DNA from: Symsagittifera roscoffensis
Taxonomy: Eukaryota > Xenacoelomorpha > Acoela > Convolutidae
NCBI RefSeq assembly: GCF_963678635.1
Contig: NC_087070.1
Location: 33,993,955 to 34,053,954, forward strand
Length of the DNA stretch: 60,000 nucleotides
Direction of reading: 5' to 3'
Shown: one piece after another, positions 31,934 to 43,782 of the stretch
How the letters are laid out: each line of letters starts with the position of its first letter
Numbering within the stretch: the stretch's first letter is position 1
The notes under the pieces: model-generated
Told to the model about the DNA's origin: nothing
The model's input: only the letters and a program-made list of their open reading frames with translations
Databases searched by the model: none
Made by a program: the position numbers and the translations under genes

Positions 31934-32858
31934 TGTGCCAGTCGGTCATATTTGGAAGTTTGACCTTGAGAGAAGCAAGAAACACTTGATTTTGGAGTGA
32001 AATTTAATTTTTCAAAATTTCGAATGGAACCTGTCATGCACGATTTTCTCGCGAGAACTGAAAATCAGAAAAAGAGATCAGAACAATTTCAGAACAATTT
32101 CAGAACAATTGAGTAACAATCGCGGGAAAGTTGCTAGAAAAATCGGTGGGAAATTGCTATTCGCAATTTCGAAAGCAATAATAACCTAGAGTAGAGCTGT
32201 CCCATCTGAAACAGAGACGAGAGCATTCCCACGAGTTGGATTATTACGATTGGAATACTATTATTGACTAGACCAGAGTGAACCTTCGGTGGAAAGGTGG
32301 ACAGCTAGAGTGTCCCAATGGTTCACGAGAACTTGCAGTCTAGAGTAAAAACTTGTTCTTGTTGTTAAAACTGACTGACATTAAACTCATTTTAGTTACT
32401 TTGTTGATTCTTGAGTTGTTTACCGACTTATTTACTTCCTGGTTCTTGAGCGTGCTACTATGTGAGTACAAATTTAAATTCTAGAGTGTGTTTTATGATT
32501 GTTATGTTGAAGTAAGGCGAGTTTTAGGTTGATCCATCTGAAATGGATCAAAGTTCCACTGTCTAATAAAAAGTAACTTAACGGATTGTTCCAACCCGGT
32601 TTTTAACGGCGTTCATGTATTTTGGGTATCTAGAGACCTAAGTATGGGGACGTTTCTAATTCTAGAGTGGGGGGATATTTTAGTAGTAGCCTTTAAGCTG
32701 TAACGGGTCGTAGTCTCATGTCACAAGCGAACCGAACTGGCTCCGACCGTTCTTGAGGTAGAAAAACACAAGAGATAGTGTCCCTGACCCTTGAGCCAGT
32801 GGTTATAGGGCCTATTTTTCTTAAGCCTCATGTGTGACTGCAGTAGACGAATGTTACA
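31934..32858 (+). repeat. 3' LTR of copy 1
   Basis: 925 bp, differs from the 5' LTR at two positions by eye. The polyadenylation hexamer AATAAA is at 32565-32570. Confidence 0.95.
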
Positions 32859-33481
32859 CCCCTCCCCCCACTCTAGAAAAATAAAAAACACCCCCATGGC
32901 CAGATTACCTAAAACACTCCAACGCCGTTCAAAACAGGTTTGGAAACTCAACTATACCATTAGCTTTTATTACACAGTGGTGGACCTTCAGCCAATTTCA
33001 GATGGATCAACTTAAAACCCGCTTTATCTCAACATAACTGTGTAAAATACAAGCAATCATTTGCAGGCCATAAAAACACTATGTAACAGTCTCCTACTTA
33101 AGTCGCATATGAGGTTAAAGAAAAATAGGCCCTATAACCATTGGCTCAAGAGTCAGGGACACTACCTCTTGTATTTTGTCTGTCGCAGCCAAATCGGTTC
33201 GCTCACCACATGGGACTACTAAATCGTGTTACAGCTTAAAGGCAACTACCAATATACCCCCCTCCCCCCACTCTAGAAAAATAAAAAACACCCCCATGGC
33301 CAGATTACCTAAAACACTCCAACGCCGTTCAAAACAGGTTTGGAAACTCAACTATACCATTAGCTTTTATTACACAGTGGTGGACCTTCAGCCAATTTCA
33401 GATGGATCAACTTAAAACCCGCTTTATCTCAACATAACTGTGTAAAATACAATCAATCATTTGCAGGCCATAAAAACACTA
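32859..33481 (-). repeat. Tandem truncated old LTR pieces
   Basis: Continuation of the 14676-14854 LTR piece, followed by a second unit of 400 bp (33082-33481). Each unit begins TGTAACAG and ends with a PBS-side sequence GGCCATAAAAACACTA. The two units are nearly identical along their length. They are reverse-oriented relatives of the copy 1 LTR lacking its other end. Confidence 0.8.
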
Positions 33482-34161
33482 TGTAACAGTCTCCTACTTA
33501 AGTCGCATATGAGGTTAAAGAAAAATAGGCCCTATAACCATTGGCTCAAGAGTCAGGGACACTATCTCATGTGTTTTTCTACCTCGAACGGTCGGAGCCA
33601 ATACGGTTCACTTGCGACATGAGACTAAAACCCTCGTTACAGCTTAAAGGCCACTACCAAAATACCCTAGAGGCCCCCACTCTAGAAAATAAGAACGTCC
33701 CCATACTTAGGTCTCAAAATACCCAAAATACGCGAACGCCGTTAAAAACAGGGTCGGAACATTCCGTTTTAGTTGCTTTTTTTTAGACAATGGAAATTTG
33801 ATCCATTTCAGATGGATCAACCTAAAACTCTCCTTACCTCAACATAACAATTATAAAACACACTCAAGAAAACTAAATTGGGTACTCACATACCAGCACA
33901 CTCGAGAATTGGAGTAACTAAATTAACTAGCAACTAGCAAAGAGTAACTAGCATAAAAGGAATAAAGTTTAACTCAAGAAGTTTGTAATTACCAAGTTCC
34001 AGCAAAGGAAGTGAGTTTAAACTTGAGAATCGAGTTTTTGGGGTTGGACCATTGGGAGACTTCGGCTGTCCACCTTTCCATCGAAGTCTCACTCTGGTCC
34101 ACTTCTAATTTGCATCTTCCTTGTTCACAATCGCTCTGCCTTCTATTTCAGGATAAGACAG
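33482..34161 (-). repeat. Old full-length LTR, left part
   Basis: Reverse-oriented LTR of the copy 1 family, from TGTAACAG at 33482, interrupted by copy 2. The remainder is at 56181-56432; together about 930 bp, the same length as the 925-bp LTR. Confidence 0.85.
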
Positions 34162-35045
34162 TGTGCCATTCCGCCAGATGACACAGCATAACCTTCCCGC
34201 GACAGAAAAAAAAGTGACTAAGGGCCTTATGAACAAAAAAGTGTTGCGACGGAGGGTCAGAATGTTCTAGAATTTTTATTTTTAAAATTTCGATTGGAAG
34301 AAGAACATTTCTGAGAAATAGAAAAAAGACGGCCATTTTGAATAAAAAAGACGAAAATCAGAACCACGATATAGATTGTGAAGAACAGTTGTATCAGAGA
34401 CAGAAAAACACGGAGCCTCTTATCGTGGCAAGAACACACGATAAGGACCTTAGCGACAGATATTTGTGGAGACGGAGGCTTCAGTGGGGGGAAGAGAAAT
34501 ACCACGGAACCGTCCCGGGACACGAAATATAGGAGATAAGAGTGTTATCTCAAGAAAATCACGGGAGCGGATGCTTGGTCCCCCAGAGACTGTTATATGT
34601 GAAGAGACTGTGAAAACTGACTATAACAGCTGCTGTAATGTCCTAGATCTTAATTAACACCGTTATTATTTAATATTTCAGAGCATGAGTAGATAGAAAA
34701 AGGAAAGGGTCAATCCATCTCCAATGGATTTAATATAAAACTGTCACACAAAAACATAATAAAATAGGTTGTTCGAGCCGTGTTTTTAATGACAATCACG
34801 TAGTCTGAGGATCCGAGACTCAGCTATGTGGTTGTGTTCGCATGTAAACGAAAGCTGATCAAAAGTCGTTTGACTGATGGCCTAAAAATGGTAACTTTTT
34901 ACTTTGCCTTAGACAGACCAGAAAATCAACTGGCAAGGTCGAGACGGTGAAAAACGAGTAAAATTAAGGTAACTGACGCCTGCCAGTCGTTAATAGGTAC
35001 TTTTTCTACGCTCCGTCGCTGTGTGATATTTGGGCGAATGTTACA
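34162..35045 (+). repeat. 5' LTR of copy 2
   Basis: 884 bp, TGTGCCATTC to GAATGTTACA. AATAAA at 34758-34763. Both ends match the copy 1 LTR ends, but most of the middle does not. Confidence 0.95.
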
Positions 35046-35057
35046 TAGACGTTTTTA

Positions 35058-35075
35058 TGGCGCTCCTGGGTGGGC
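35058..35075 (+). promoter_or_regulatory. Primer binding site, copy 2
   Basis: TGGCGCTCCTGGGTGGGC, starting 12 bases after the LTR. The first 15 bases equal the copy 1 site. The matching tRNA would end in GCGCCA. Confidence 0.7.
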
Positions 35076-35174
35076 CTGTTAAAGGCATGAAACCATCATG
35101 ATCAGCAAGCGTTTCAGCGACGTACCCTCCGCTCCGGGCGTAAGCCCGAGTTAGAGGCCTTAATGACCGTTGTT

Positions 35175-35342
35175 GTACTAGGGGGAAGGTGCGTACCCTC
35201 CGTCTAGTGCAATTTAGCTTTTTAACTTAGTTAACACCGAAAAGTCCGGGGAGTGTGGGTGAGTCCTACCCCCATTTTGGTGTTAACTGAGTTAAAAAGC
35301 TAAAATGTACTAGACGGAGGGTACGCACCTTCCCCCTAGTAC
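35175..35342 (+). repeat. Long hairpin in the copy 2 leader
   Basis: Arms of about 69 and 68 bases (35175-35243, 35275-35342) are almost perfect reverse complements, from GTACTAGGGGGAAGG to CCTTCCCCCTAGTAC. The 31-base loop contains TCCGGGGAGT and an antisense copy of part of the internal PPT-like block. It occupies the site at which leader and gag start were lost, so it may be a by-product of aberrant reverse transcription. Confidence 0.9.
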
Positions 35343-35440
35343 AAATCAGCGATTACAGATCTAGTACAGATCAGCGATTATTGAATGATCCCCCTAGTAC
35401 AGATCCCCCTAGTACAGATCAGCGATTATTGAATGATCAT
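35332..35440 (+). repeat. Short direct repeats before gag of copy 2
   Basis: CCCCCTAGTACAGATCAGCG-type units with GATTATTGAATGATC occur about three times in a row after the hairpin. They extend the gag frame upstream with repeated PPSTD, but the first ATG in frame is at 35462. Confidence 0.75.
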
Positions 35441-38400
35441 GATAATACCTACGCCCAAACGATGACTGGCCTGGAGAAGAGGTTAGACGCCAAATCTGAC
35501 TTGATGATGCGGAAGCTTGACGCGATCCTGAAGGGGAGTAGTTGGCAGGAGCATTCCAACTCAAGGGAGCGCTCAAGCCATGCGAATGTTGGAGATGGTA
35601 CGGGCAACAGTGCCAGAGCCCAGCAAGGCTCGAGAACGAACTACGAACATAGAAACAAGGAGCGGCCAAGGGCAGCCCCGCAGAGGCCTGGCTGGACGAA
35701 TCCAGTACCGCTGGAGGCAGATGCCACCCCGGAGACAAGATTGCCAACCGTGCCACAAGTCAGTTCAGTACCAGATCTGACTACAGTCTCGCAAGACACA
35801 ACGATGTATGCCTCGATGTTTGAGCCTCTGAACAGATCTCTTGAAACATTCATCACCAAGCTCTCGAAGTCAACCGAGAGAGGAGAGAGGTCAAGAAGAA
35901 CACTGAAAAAGCCGAAGTCATATAAAGACGAGTCAGACGGCTGCTTTGATACTTGGATAGAGGTGATGAAGTTACACTTTGAGGAAGAGAATCTCTCCAA
36001 GAAACAAGAGTGCAGCGCGCTGACGAGCAACCTGGAGGGTACTGCATTAAATTGTGTAATGGCGAAAAGAGCCAATGAGAGAGACAGCGCTCGCAAGATA
36101 TTCGACATCCTGCTGAATCGTTTCGGCTCTGGAGTACAAGGGCACCAGGCCATGGTGAAGTTCGAGAAGAGGCGTCAGAGAGATGAAGAATCAATAGATA
36201 AATTCTTGGACGACCTTGAATTGCTCAGGAGGAGAAGCAACCCGGATGAGAGAATATCCGAGCGAAACTTGGCGATTGCTTCGAAGTTTATGGATGGAGT
36301 AAGGAGTGAGGAGCTGAAGACGATGTTGGCCACTCACTTCACCCTGTCGCTTGACCAGGTACCCACGCCCGACGACTTGCGTATGAAGTCACGCGAGTAT
36401 TTACTCATAAAACCGAGGGCGCAAAACCGTTACAGCAATTATGGCAACTATAGCGGGACAAACACTGGTGCGAATTCCAGTTGGTACAAACCTCGCGATG
36501 ACATGGACAAGAGGGGGTCGTGCGCGAATTGTGGTTCGATGGACCATCACGTTTCTGCGTGTTCTGCATACAAACAGAACATGAAGGCCATAGGCCACTT
36601 TCTTGAGGACGCCGACGCGACCGACGAGGATCATGAGGAGTACGTCAGGGGGCTCATCATGAAATATGGTCCGAGGTGTTTCTTCTGTAATTTGGAGGGA
36701 CACTTCAAGTCGGATTGTACTCAATTTTGGGACGCAGTAGCGGACGCGAAACATCCCCGCCACGAAGAGGCGCTTTCGGGTGTCAAGGCCAGTCGAGCAC
36801 GTCTGATGAACGAGGCTGAATCTCGGAGAAAGGAAACGACACCGAGCACCTTTGCGACCAAAAAGGTTAAGACATGGCCTGACGAGGTGGTAGCCTCGAA
36901 CCTCGAAGCAGAGTCGTCTAGTCCACTCAAGGTGGATTACGGCCTGGCGGCAAGGACAGCGCTGCAGAATGTCAAACAGGACCTTGCCACGAAAGAAGTG
37001 GAGCAATGGGTAAGGTCGGAGCTGGAAAGCACAGATCTTCGGGAGAGTCTTAATGTCCTCGGTAAAGCGACAAAAGTAGAAGACAAAGAGGAGCCCAAGA
37101 AACAGGGACTAAAACTGAACGTTATATCTGGCAAGACTTTCGGCATGACGAAGGCGGGGACCAAAATAATGTCCATCATCTCAGTCGCAGGGCACCAGGT
37201 GGTCAAGAACTTGAGTGAACCATCCGAGATTACACTAATCCACCTGGACATCTATGCCGACTACCTGAAGGAGAAGGATCCCAAACTGGACTCCAGGGCA
37301 GTGCGAGCGCTGCTCACAACGGGAGGTCCGAGGCTGATGAAAGTGGACGGACATTATATCGATGTCCATGGCCCTTACCCGATTCTGATGAATGTGGATG
37401 GCATCAATATCTACACGAAAGCTCACATAACTGATGCGAACGATCAGGTTGGCCGGATATACATTGGTCAAGAGGAGCTGAAGGTCAGACGAATCGGACA
37501 CAACGCGATGCTCGAACAAGATGCGGTGCATATTGGTTGCGAGGCCGATCTGGCCGCACACGTTCTGGACGTGCAAGGCAGACAACTTTCAGTAAAGGGG
37601 CTGCTAGACACGGGAGCAGTGGTTAGTGTCATGCCAGTCAAAACTTGGACCGACATGGGTTTCGAAAGATCGGATCTCATACCGACAAACATCAGGTTGG
37701 CAGCTGCCAATCAGGGAGCGATCTATGTCGCCGGACGAACCCCGATCATCTCACTGCAGCTCGGAGGAAGACATCTTTGGATGAGCTTCCTAGTAGTAGA
37801 GAATTTGGATGAATCCGACCAGTTCATCCTAGGAAGGGATTTCGTTCGCAACTTTGACGTCACGATTGATCTCAATGACGGATTGATTAGGATCAAGGAT
37901 CCTGAAAGAAAGTATGAGAAAAGACCCCTTAATAAGATCTTAATTAATCAGGCCAAGGTGCCGATTTTTCTGGATCGAAAAGTTAGATTAAAACCGAACC
38001 AAGCCGTAGTAGCGACGTTTAGGATGAGGAACTTGAATGAACTCAGCAATGACAGACAGGTGTGTCTGGTACCAAATCCATACAGTAAAAGCTCGGCTAT
38101 TTTAGGAAGAAGCTTCTCACTCACTCAGAGCGGACTGTGTGTGAGTGTGTTATTGAACACAGAAGCAACAACAGTGACAATACAGAGGGGAAAGAAACTT
38201 GGCTACGCTTTGCCTCTGAACACAGACTTTCTGAGTGTGGAGAACTTGAAGAAGTTTGATGTAACTAAATGTCCATTACATGCGAACCAAGAATGTATAA
38301 TGAAAAGAGTAATTGAATTGAAATCTTCTAGGAAATTGTTTTCAATGAAGTCGGAAACAGATGATGGGCTGTCTAGTTGTTCCAACTTTCCTGAGAGGCC

Positions 38401-40534
38401 GACGGAAGCAGAGTTAGCAGCGAATAGGCCTGTCCTACCTGAGATAGAACATCTGAAGGGTAAAATATCTGACAAGGAACTAGATTCGCTCAGGGCGGTG
38501 CTAAGTCGGAACGCAGACGTTTTTTCAAAGCATAAGGCCGATATAGGTTGTTGCAATTTTGTAGAGCACGAGATTGAGATAGAAGAGGGCTCGGTACCTC
38601 ATAGGGAAGGGGCGAGAAGAATGACCCCAAACAAGTCAGAAGCGTGTAGGAAGGAAATTGAAATGTTAATGGAGTACGACATGATTGAGCCGTCGAAGTC
38701 CCCATGGGCTTGTGGCGTGGTCATGGCGAAAAAGAAAGGGGGACAACTCAGATTTTGTTGTGATTTCCGTTATCTGAACGCAGTGACTATAAAGGACGCA
38801 TACCCGATTCCCCGCATCGATGAGAGCCTATCCAAGCTGGGAGACGCTAAGTTCTTCACGACGTTGGATTTGGGCTCCGCATTCTGGCAAGTGCCACTCA
38901 GAAAGCAAGATCGAGAGAAAACAGGTTTCGCGTGTGAGCTGGGACTGTTCCAGTGGAAGAGGATGCCATTCGGATTGTGCAACGCGACGGCCACATTCCA
39001 GCGACTGATGGCCCAGGCACTCACGAGCGTCACTAAGAAATACGGGAATCTCATTATGTGTTATGTCGATGATGTCGTGATTGCAACACCAACCTTAGAA
39101 GACCACATAGAGAGGTTGGAGGAGGTGTTTTCGTGCATGAAGCAGGCGGGTCTGAAATGCAAACCCTCTAAGTGTGAAATCCTCAGGGATTCCATAAAGT
39201 ATCTGGGCCGCCTGGTTGACAAACATGGAGTGAGACCAGATCCCGAAGCGGTTGAAGCGGTGCTGACCTGGAAGGCACCTAAAACAGATACACAGCTGAT
39301 GAGTTTTCTGGGATTCGCAAATTATTATCGAGAGTTCATCAAGGGGTATGCTGACAAGATATACCCCATGCAGAGGCTGATGAGAAACAAGGGCAAAAAG
39401 TTCACCTGGACTGATGAGGCACAAGTTTCATTTGAAAACATCAAGCGTGAACTTTGCGAGGCACCGGTCCTCGGCATGCCAACAGAGAAGGGAATGTTCG
39501 TGCTGGACACGGATGCATTAGTGGTTGCGATATCGGGCATACTTCACCAGGAGCAGGAGTGGAACGGGAGAACGGTTCTTCGTCCGATAGCCTACGGGAG
39601 TAAAGTCCTGAGTGATACTGAAATGAAGTACGGCGCACCAAAAGCGGAGATGTTTGCGGTGATCACTTTCGTGGAAAAATACAGGGCCTACTTGGGGAGT
39701 GCTCCCTTCAAGTTACGTGTGGATAATCGTGCCCTTGCCTGGCTGAAAACCTATTCGATGGACCAAAGCTATATTGGTCGTTGGATTGTGCGCCTGGATG
39801 GATACCACATGATCATAGAGCACCGTACCCGTGACAAGCACCAGAACGCAGATAGCCTCAGTAAAAAGACAGAATTTTATGAGCGCCTCGAGGAGAAGCA
39901 GGCTAACCAATCAGAGATCAAAGACGGGTTTTCCTTTCTGGACAAAGAAACCTACGATAAGCTGCCACTTACTAGGTGGTTAGACAAATCAGGACATCCT
40001 ATACCTGGACACCCTGACCTTCCAGTGGAGACGGCCGCGGAGATAAAGCTTTTAGCCTGAGGCGAACCCGTTCCGTTGGACCTGCTAGTCCGATCCAACT
40101 TGGTACAGCAAGAACTGACCAGGCTGGGTATAAACAGCATCGCTTTATTGAATAAGACGGTGAACGTGGCGCCGGACGTCATGGGAAAACTCCGTGACTT
40201 GTTGGATAGGGAAGTGAATAGGCATGATCGTGAATGGATGGAGACCATGCAGAGGTTGACTGTCACCGAGAGAACAGAGAAGAGGCCAGTGTCCATTCGC
40301 AGCCGAGGCGTTGAACGGGATTGCAGGTCGATCGTCAACCAGCTGGTGACCTCGATGCCGAAAGAAGTATTGTTGAGAACTTCGTTCACTGAATATGGAA
40401 CATCGAATCAAAACCAAGCTACTGAGGAAGTCAGGATCAGGTCGAAATCTAGCTTCACGAGGAGAGTGCACTTCACGGATGCAAAAGAGGAATACGAGCC
40501 AAGCCCAGATTGTTCGTCCATGGACGAGACAATG

Positions 40535-40711
40535 TCCGGGGAGTCTGACACCTTCGAGCCAGTCAAGGACGTCTCCTCTGATGAGTCAGACACCTTTGAG
40601 CCCGTGCAGGACGACTTGTCCGGGGAGAGGTTGACTAGACCACCTAGGGGCAGAATTTGTCCGGGGAGTCGGGTTCAAAGCGACCGATGGACAGAGTTTT
40701 GTCCGGGGAGT
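40535..40711 (+). repeat. Cluster of four PPT-like motifs in copy 2
   Basis: TCCGGGGAG(T) at 40535, 40619, 40660 and 40702. Three are followed by T. In the coding frame most read as LSGES or LSGER. The cluster sits at the pol frame change. Confidence 0.7.
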
Positions 40712-43137
40712 CAAGAAACATCTCAGACAACTTGGAATATGATGTTGAGGAATCAGTCGACTCAAGTGGTGACTCGAGACCCCAGTCCTGGGACAACACG
40801 TCTGAAACAATTTCCAATTCCGATGTGTCAGAGATCGCAATCCACTCCTTATTGGTAGACTGGAAGCAGCGTGGGCTGGACCGAGAAACACATCCGGATC
40901 CAGACAGGGACAGATACACCTCAGATGAAGAGGGCACTGTGGTAGATAATGCCGCAGACGAGCTCGAACTGATAGCAGTTTCGAAACGCCCAACCAGATT
41001 GCTGCCACATGGTACGGTCGTCCGTACCAATCTGGAACCATATGTGCAGGAAGCGACGCCTTTGAAAAAGATATGGTGTGTCAAGTTGATGGACGATGCT
41101 CATGCTCCGGAGATAATGAGTGGGCAAATGAACGTGGTGAAGACGTATTTGAAAGCCAGGTACAGGCTGTCGGATCTCCTAAGGGCTCAACGAAATGATA
41201 GGATGACGAGCAGTCTCAAGAGATGGATTGAGAATGGAGCACCTGACAAGGGAGACTTGGAAGAAGACAGCTACAAAATCCTGAAGCAATTCTACCTGAA
41301 GCGAAACGACTTGTTGTACCTGAATAAGGACGGAATCGTAGCCTGTAAGCGCAAGGAGGAGGACAAGGTCCTTTATAAATACAATTCAATAGTGTTACCA
41401 CAGTTGTACCAGACCGAATTACTCTTTCGTTCACATGATCAGATGGGTCATCAAGGCGTGGACAAAGTGTATAACAGGATACAGAAACGATTTGAATGGC
41501 CGGGATTGAAGAAGGCTTGTGAGAAGTGGATCGCAGCCTGCCTGTCATGTCAGCAAGCGAAGGATCCCAGGAAGCTAAGGTTCCCCCTACAGTCAATAGA
41601 GTCGTCAGGTTTGAACGAAGTGGTGCAAATTGATCATCAGAAAATTTGTATGACAGCAACGGGCTATAATCAGGTGCTGGTAATGATCGACCATTTTACG
41701 AAGTATGCGGAGGTAGCACCGTGCATAACAGCATCGGCAGAAGAAACATGCGATCATTTGATAAACGTGTGGATAGCAAGGCATGGCTGCCCCATCACGT
41801 TCCAATCGGACAATGGCAAAGCATTCGTAGGTGATCTCACAAAAGAGTTAATGAAAAGGTCGCAGGTAGCTCAAGCCCACTCGACCACTTATCACCCGCA
41901 AACGAATGGCCTAGTCGAGAGGCAGAATCGCACACTGGTATCCATGTTGAGATTCTACTGCTCACGCTACATGGATGACTGGGACAAGCACTTGCCGCAA
42001 GTGATGGGTGCTTACAACAGCACGGAGCATTCCACCACGGGAATAAGTCCGCATATGATGCTGACGGGTCACGAAAAAGCACTCCCGTTAACGTTCTTCT
42101 ACCCTGAATATGAAGGGAAGAGGACAGCACCGCAAACGTACGTGCGGGACGTTATTAGAAGACAACAGGACCTCAATGACTTATGCAGGAGGAATACGCA
42201 ACAGGCGCAAATTAGACAAAAAAGGAGGTTTGATAAAAGGACAGCCGATGCAAAAGCCTACTCAGTTGGCGATTACGTCTGGGTGTTCCAGGAAGTGGTT
42301 CCACCAAAAGGAACCAAGAAACTATTAAAGAAATGGCGTGGTCCATTTCAGATAACAGAGGTGCACCAAGGAGGTCGTTTTTATCGGCTGAGCACTGGAA
42401 TAGCGGCTCATTACGAGAATATCAAACCGCACAATGCCTCGTCAGAGGATTGGTGCATCCCAGCGGAGATGCAAGAGGGAGACTATTTAATTGTGGATCC
42501 TGCTTGTGAAGTGAATGAGAGGGGTACTCGCGACAAGAACGACGGGAACGAGGTGGTGGACGATTGCGATCTACCACTGGATCTCGAGTTGACTGAGCGA
42601 GTAGAGGTGGACGATGAAACTCTACCCTATGCCGAAGAAGACTGGGATTGCCCGGAACAAACCGAAATTGATAAAGGAATACAGCCTGACTTTCCTCTCA
42701 CCATGGAAACACGCCAAAGCAAGAAAGGAAAAAACCAGAAGAAATACAATCCGTATGGCGAGGACTTCGTTGTAGACAGGATAGTAGTGAGTGATGTCAT
42801 AGACTCGCTGGTGGGACTGGACGAAGTGGCGATGCTAGGGGAAATCGACCTTGTGAACGATATGGATCAAGATTGGATCGACGATCGATCAGAACCGGAA
42901 GTGGAGTTCGAACCAGAAGCGGAACAGACTCATGAGCAAGAACTAACAAACTTGCGCGTGCTCGAATGGCTCCACGATCTGCCGACAGATCCAAAAGAGA
43001 CGATCCTGACGATTCAGGACGTCGATAGAGACGGCGTCAAATACATCAGTCATGACAATACCGAGTCCAACTGGGTCGCCCCAGATGGTCCTCTACGTGT
43101 TCCACAATCCAACCTCGGTCTCCTAGACTTTGGGCGA

Positions 43138-43205
43138 TCGACGGGGACGTCGATGGATATTTTTGTCCGGGGAGTGGGGGTAGGACTCACCCACACCGAA
43201 AATCT
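43138..43205 (+). promoter_or_regulatory. Conserved internal PPT-like block, copy 2
   Basis: Counterpart of 26702-26770 with only a few base changes. It contains TCCGGGGAGT at 43166-43175 and a GTGGG...CCCAC hairpin. Bases 43175-43196 are an exact reverse complement of 35253-35274 in the leader. Confidence 0.6.
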
Positions 43206-43245
43206 CATAATAAAAAAATTGAAATCGGCAAGGGAAACCGGATAA

Positions 43246-43782
43246 CTAGAGACAGAGGGCGAGAATGCTAAGAAACCACCTTTTGGACGAATCTTTGAAT
43301 CGTATTTTGATCTCCCGAACCACTATTCGAACAATATCGTTATAACGGACAGCGATTTCATACTCACGGAACGCACGTGCGCCATAGCGATAACTGCGGA
43401 CGTAAGCTTCAAAACAGCACTAGCGGCCGACTTTAAAAGAGAGTACAAGAATATCGAGTTTTTGTGGAAACAGAGGCCGGGTGTAGGAGGAATGATAGCG
43501 TTGCCCCCTGTTGCATCACAGATACCAGGGAAATATTTGTGTTTTTTGGTTACGAAAGCTACTGATAGGCAACACGTGAATCCGGAGAGCTTGGTATTGG
43601 CCTTGACTCGACTTAGGGATTTCCTGGTTGAGAGAGGTGTGACCTCTCTCTCGTTGCCAGTTTATGATCCCAATAGAGGGAAGCTACACCCGAGAGAGTT
43701 GTACGCTCTTGTGCATGTGATATTTTCAGAGACTGACATAGAGGTTTACTTACATAAAAAATACTATCTGAGCATATGCTAA
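43246..43782 (+). CDS. Macro-like domain at the end of Pol (copy 2)
   Basis: About 178 codons open in the pol frame after the TAA at 43243, ending at the TAA-like stop after YYLSIC near 43782. The pattern suggests an ADP-ribose-binding macro fold of the TARG1/OARD1 kind: a strand with NNIVITDSDF, a helix, a loop with GVGGMI, then GKYLCFLVTK, a helix of about 20 residues, GVTSLSLPVYD, a helix with LYALVHVIF and a last strand IEVYLH. The Lys in VTK and Asp in VYD sit where the TARG1 catalytic pair would be. The usual GAG loop is degenerate. Copy 1 keeps only the first 40 or so residues. Assignment is by eye and needs a profile search; function inferred. Confidence 0.5.
   Translation, partial: LETEGENAKKPPFGRIFESYFDLPNHYSNNIVITDSDFILTERTCAIAITADVSFKTALAADFKREYKNIEFLWKQRPGVGGMIALPPVASQIPGKYLCFLVTKATDRQHVNPESLVLALTRLRDFLVERGVTSLSLPVYDPNRGKLHPRELYALVHVIFSETDIEVYLHKKYYLSIC

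Larger units (their letters stand above)
14855..32858 (+). mobile_element. Giant Ty3/Gypsy-like LTR retrotransposon, copy 1
   Basis: An 18.0-kb element with 925-bp LTRs (TGTGCC...TTACA) that differ at two positions by eye, flanked by CCCC on both sides (short target duplication). The PBS is at 15791 and the PPT abuts the 3' LTR at 31933. Inside are a 2.7-kb leader with two tandem repeats, an intact 2827-codon gag-pol, and broken remains of the large ORF3. Compared with copy 2, the macro-like domain is cut short and ORF2 plus the SGNH-hydrolase half of ORF3 are deleted at about 27000-27020. Element family assigned from the RT, RNase H, integrase order and the GPY/F-type C-terminal module. Confidence 0.95.
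35462..43782 (+). pseudogene. Gag-Pol of copy 2, truncated and interrupted
   Basis: Pieces: 35462-40060 (Gag capsid, CCHC knuckles, inactive plus active retropepsin with DTGA, RT with YVDD, RNase H), an in-frame TGA at 40058, 40061-about 40650 in the same frame, a frame change in the SGE-rich linker between about 40620 and 40660, then integrase and GPY/F module to a TAA at 43243. The same frame stays open after that stop to 43782. The GPY/F motif is canonical (KWRGPF). The N-terminus lacks the coiled coil and capsid leader of copy 1. Domain order and active-site residues otherwise match copy 1. Four breaks make expression of the full polyprotein unlikely. Confidence 0.9.
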
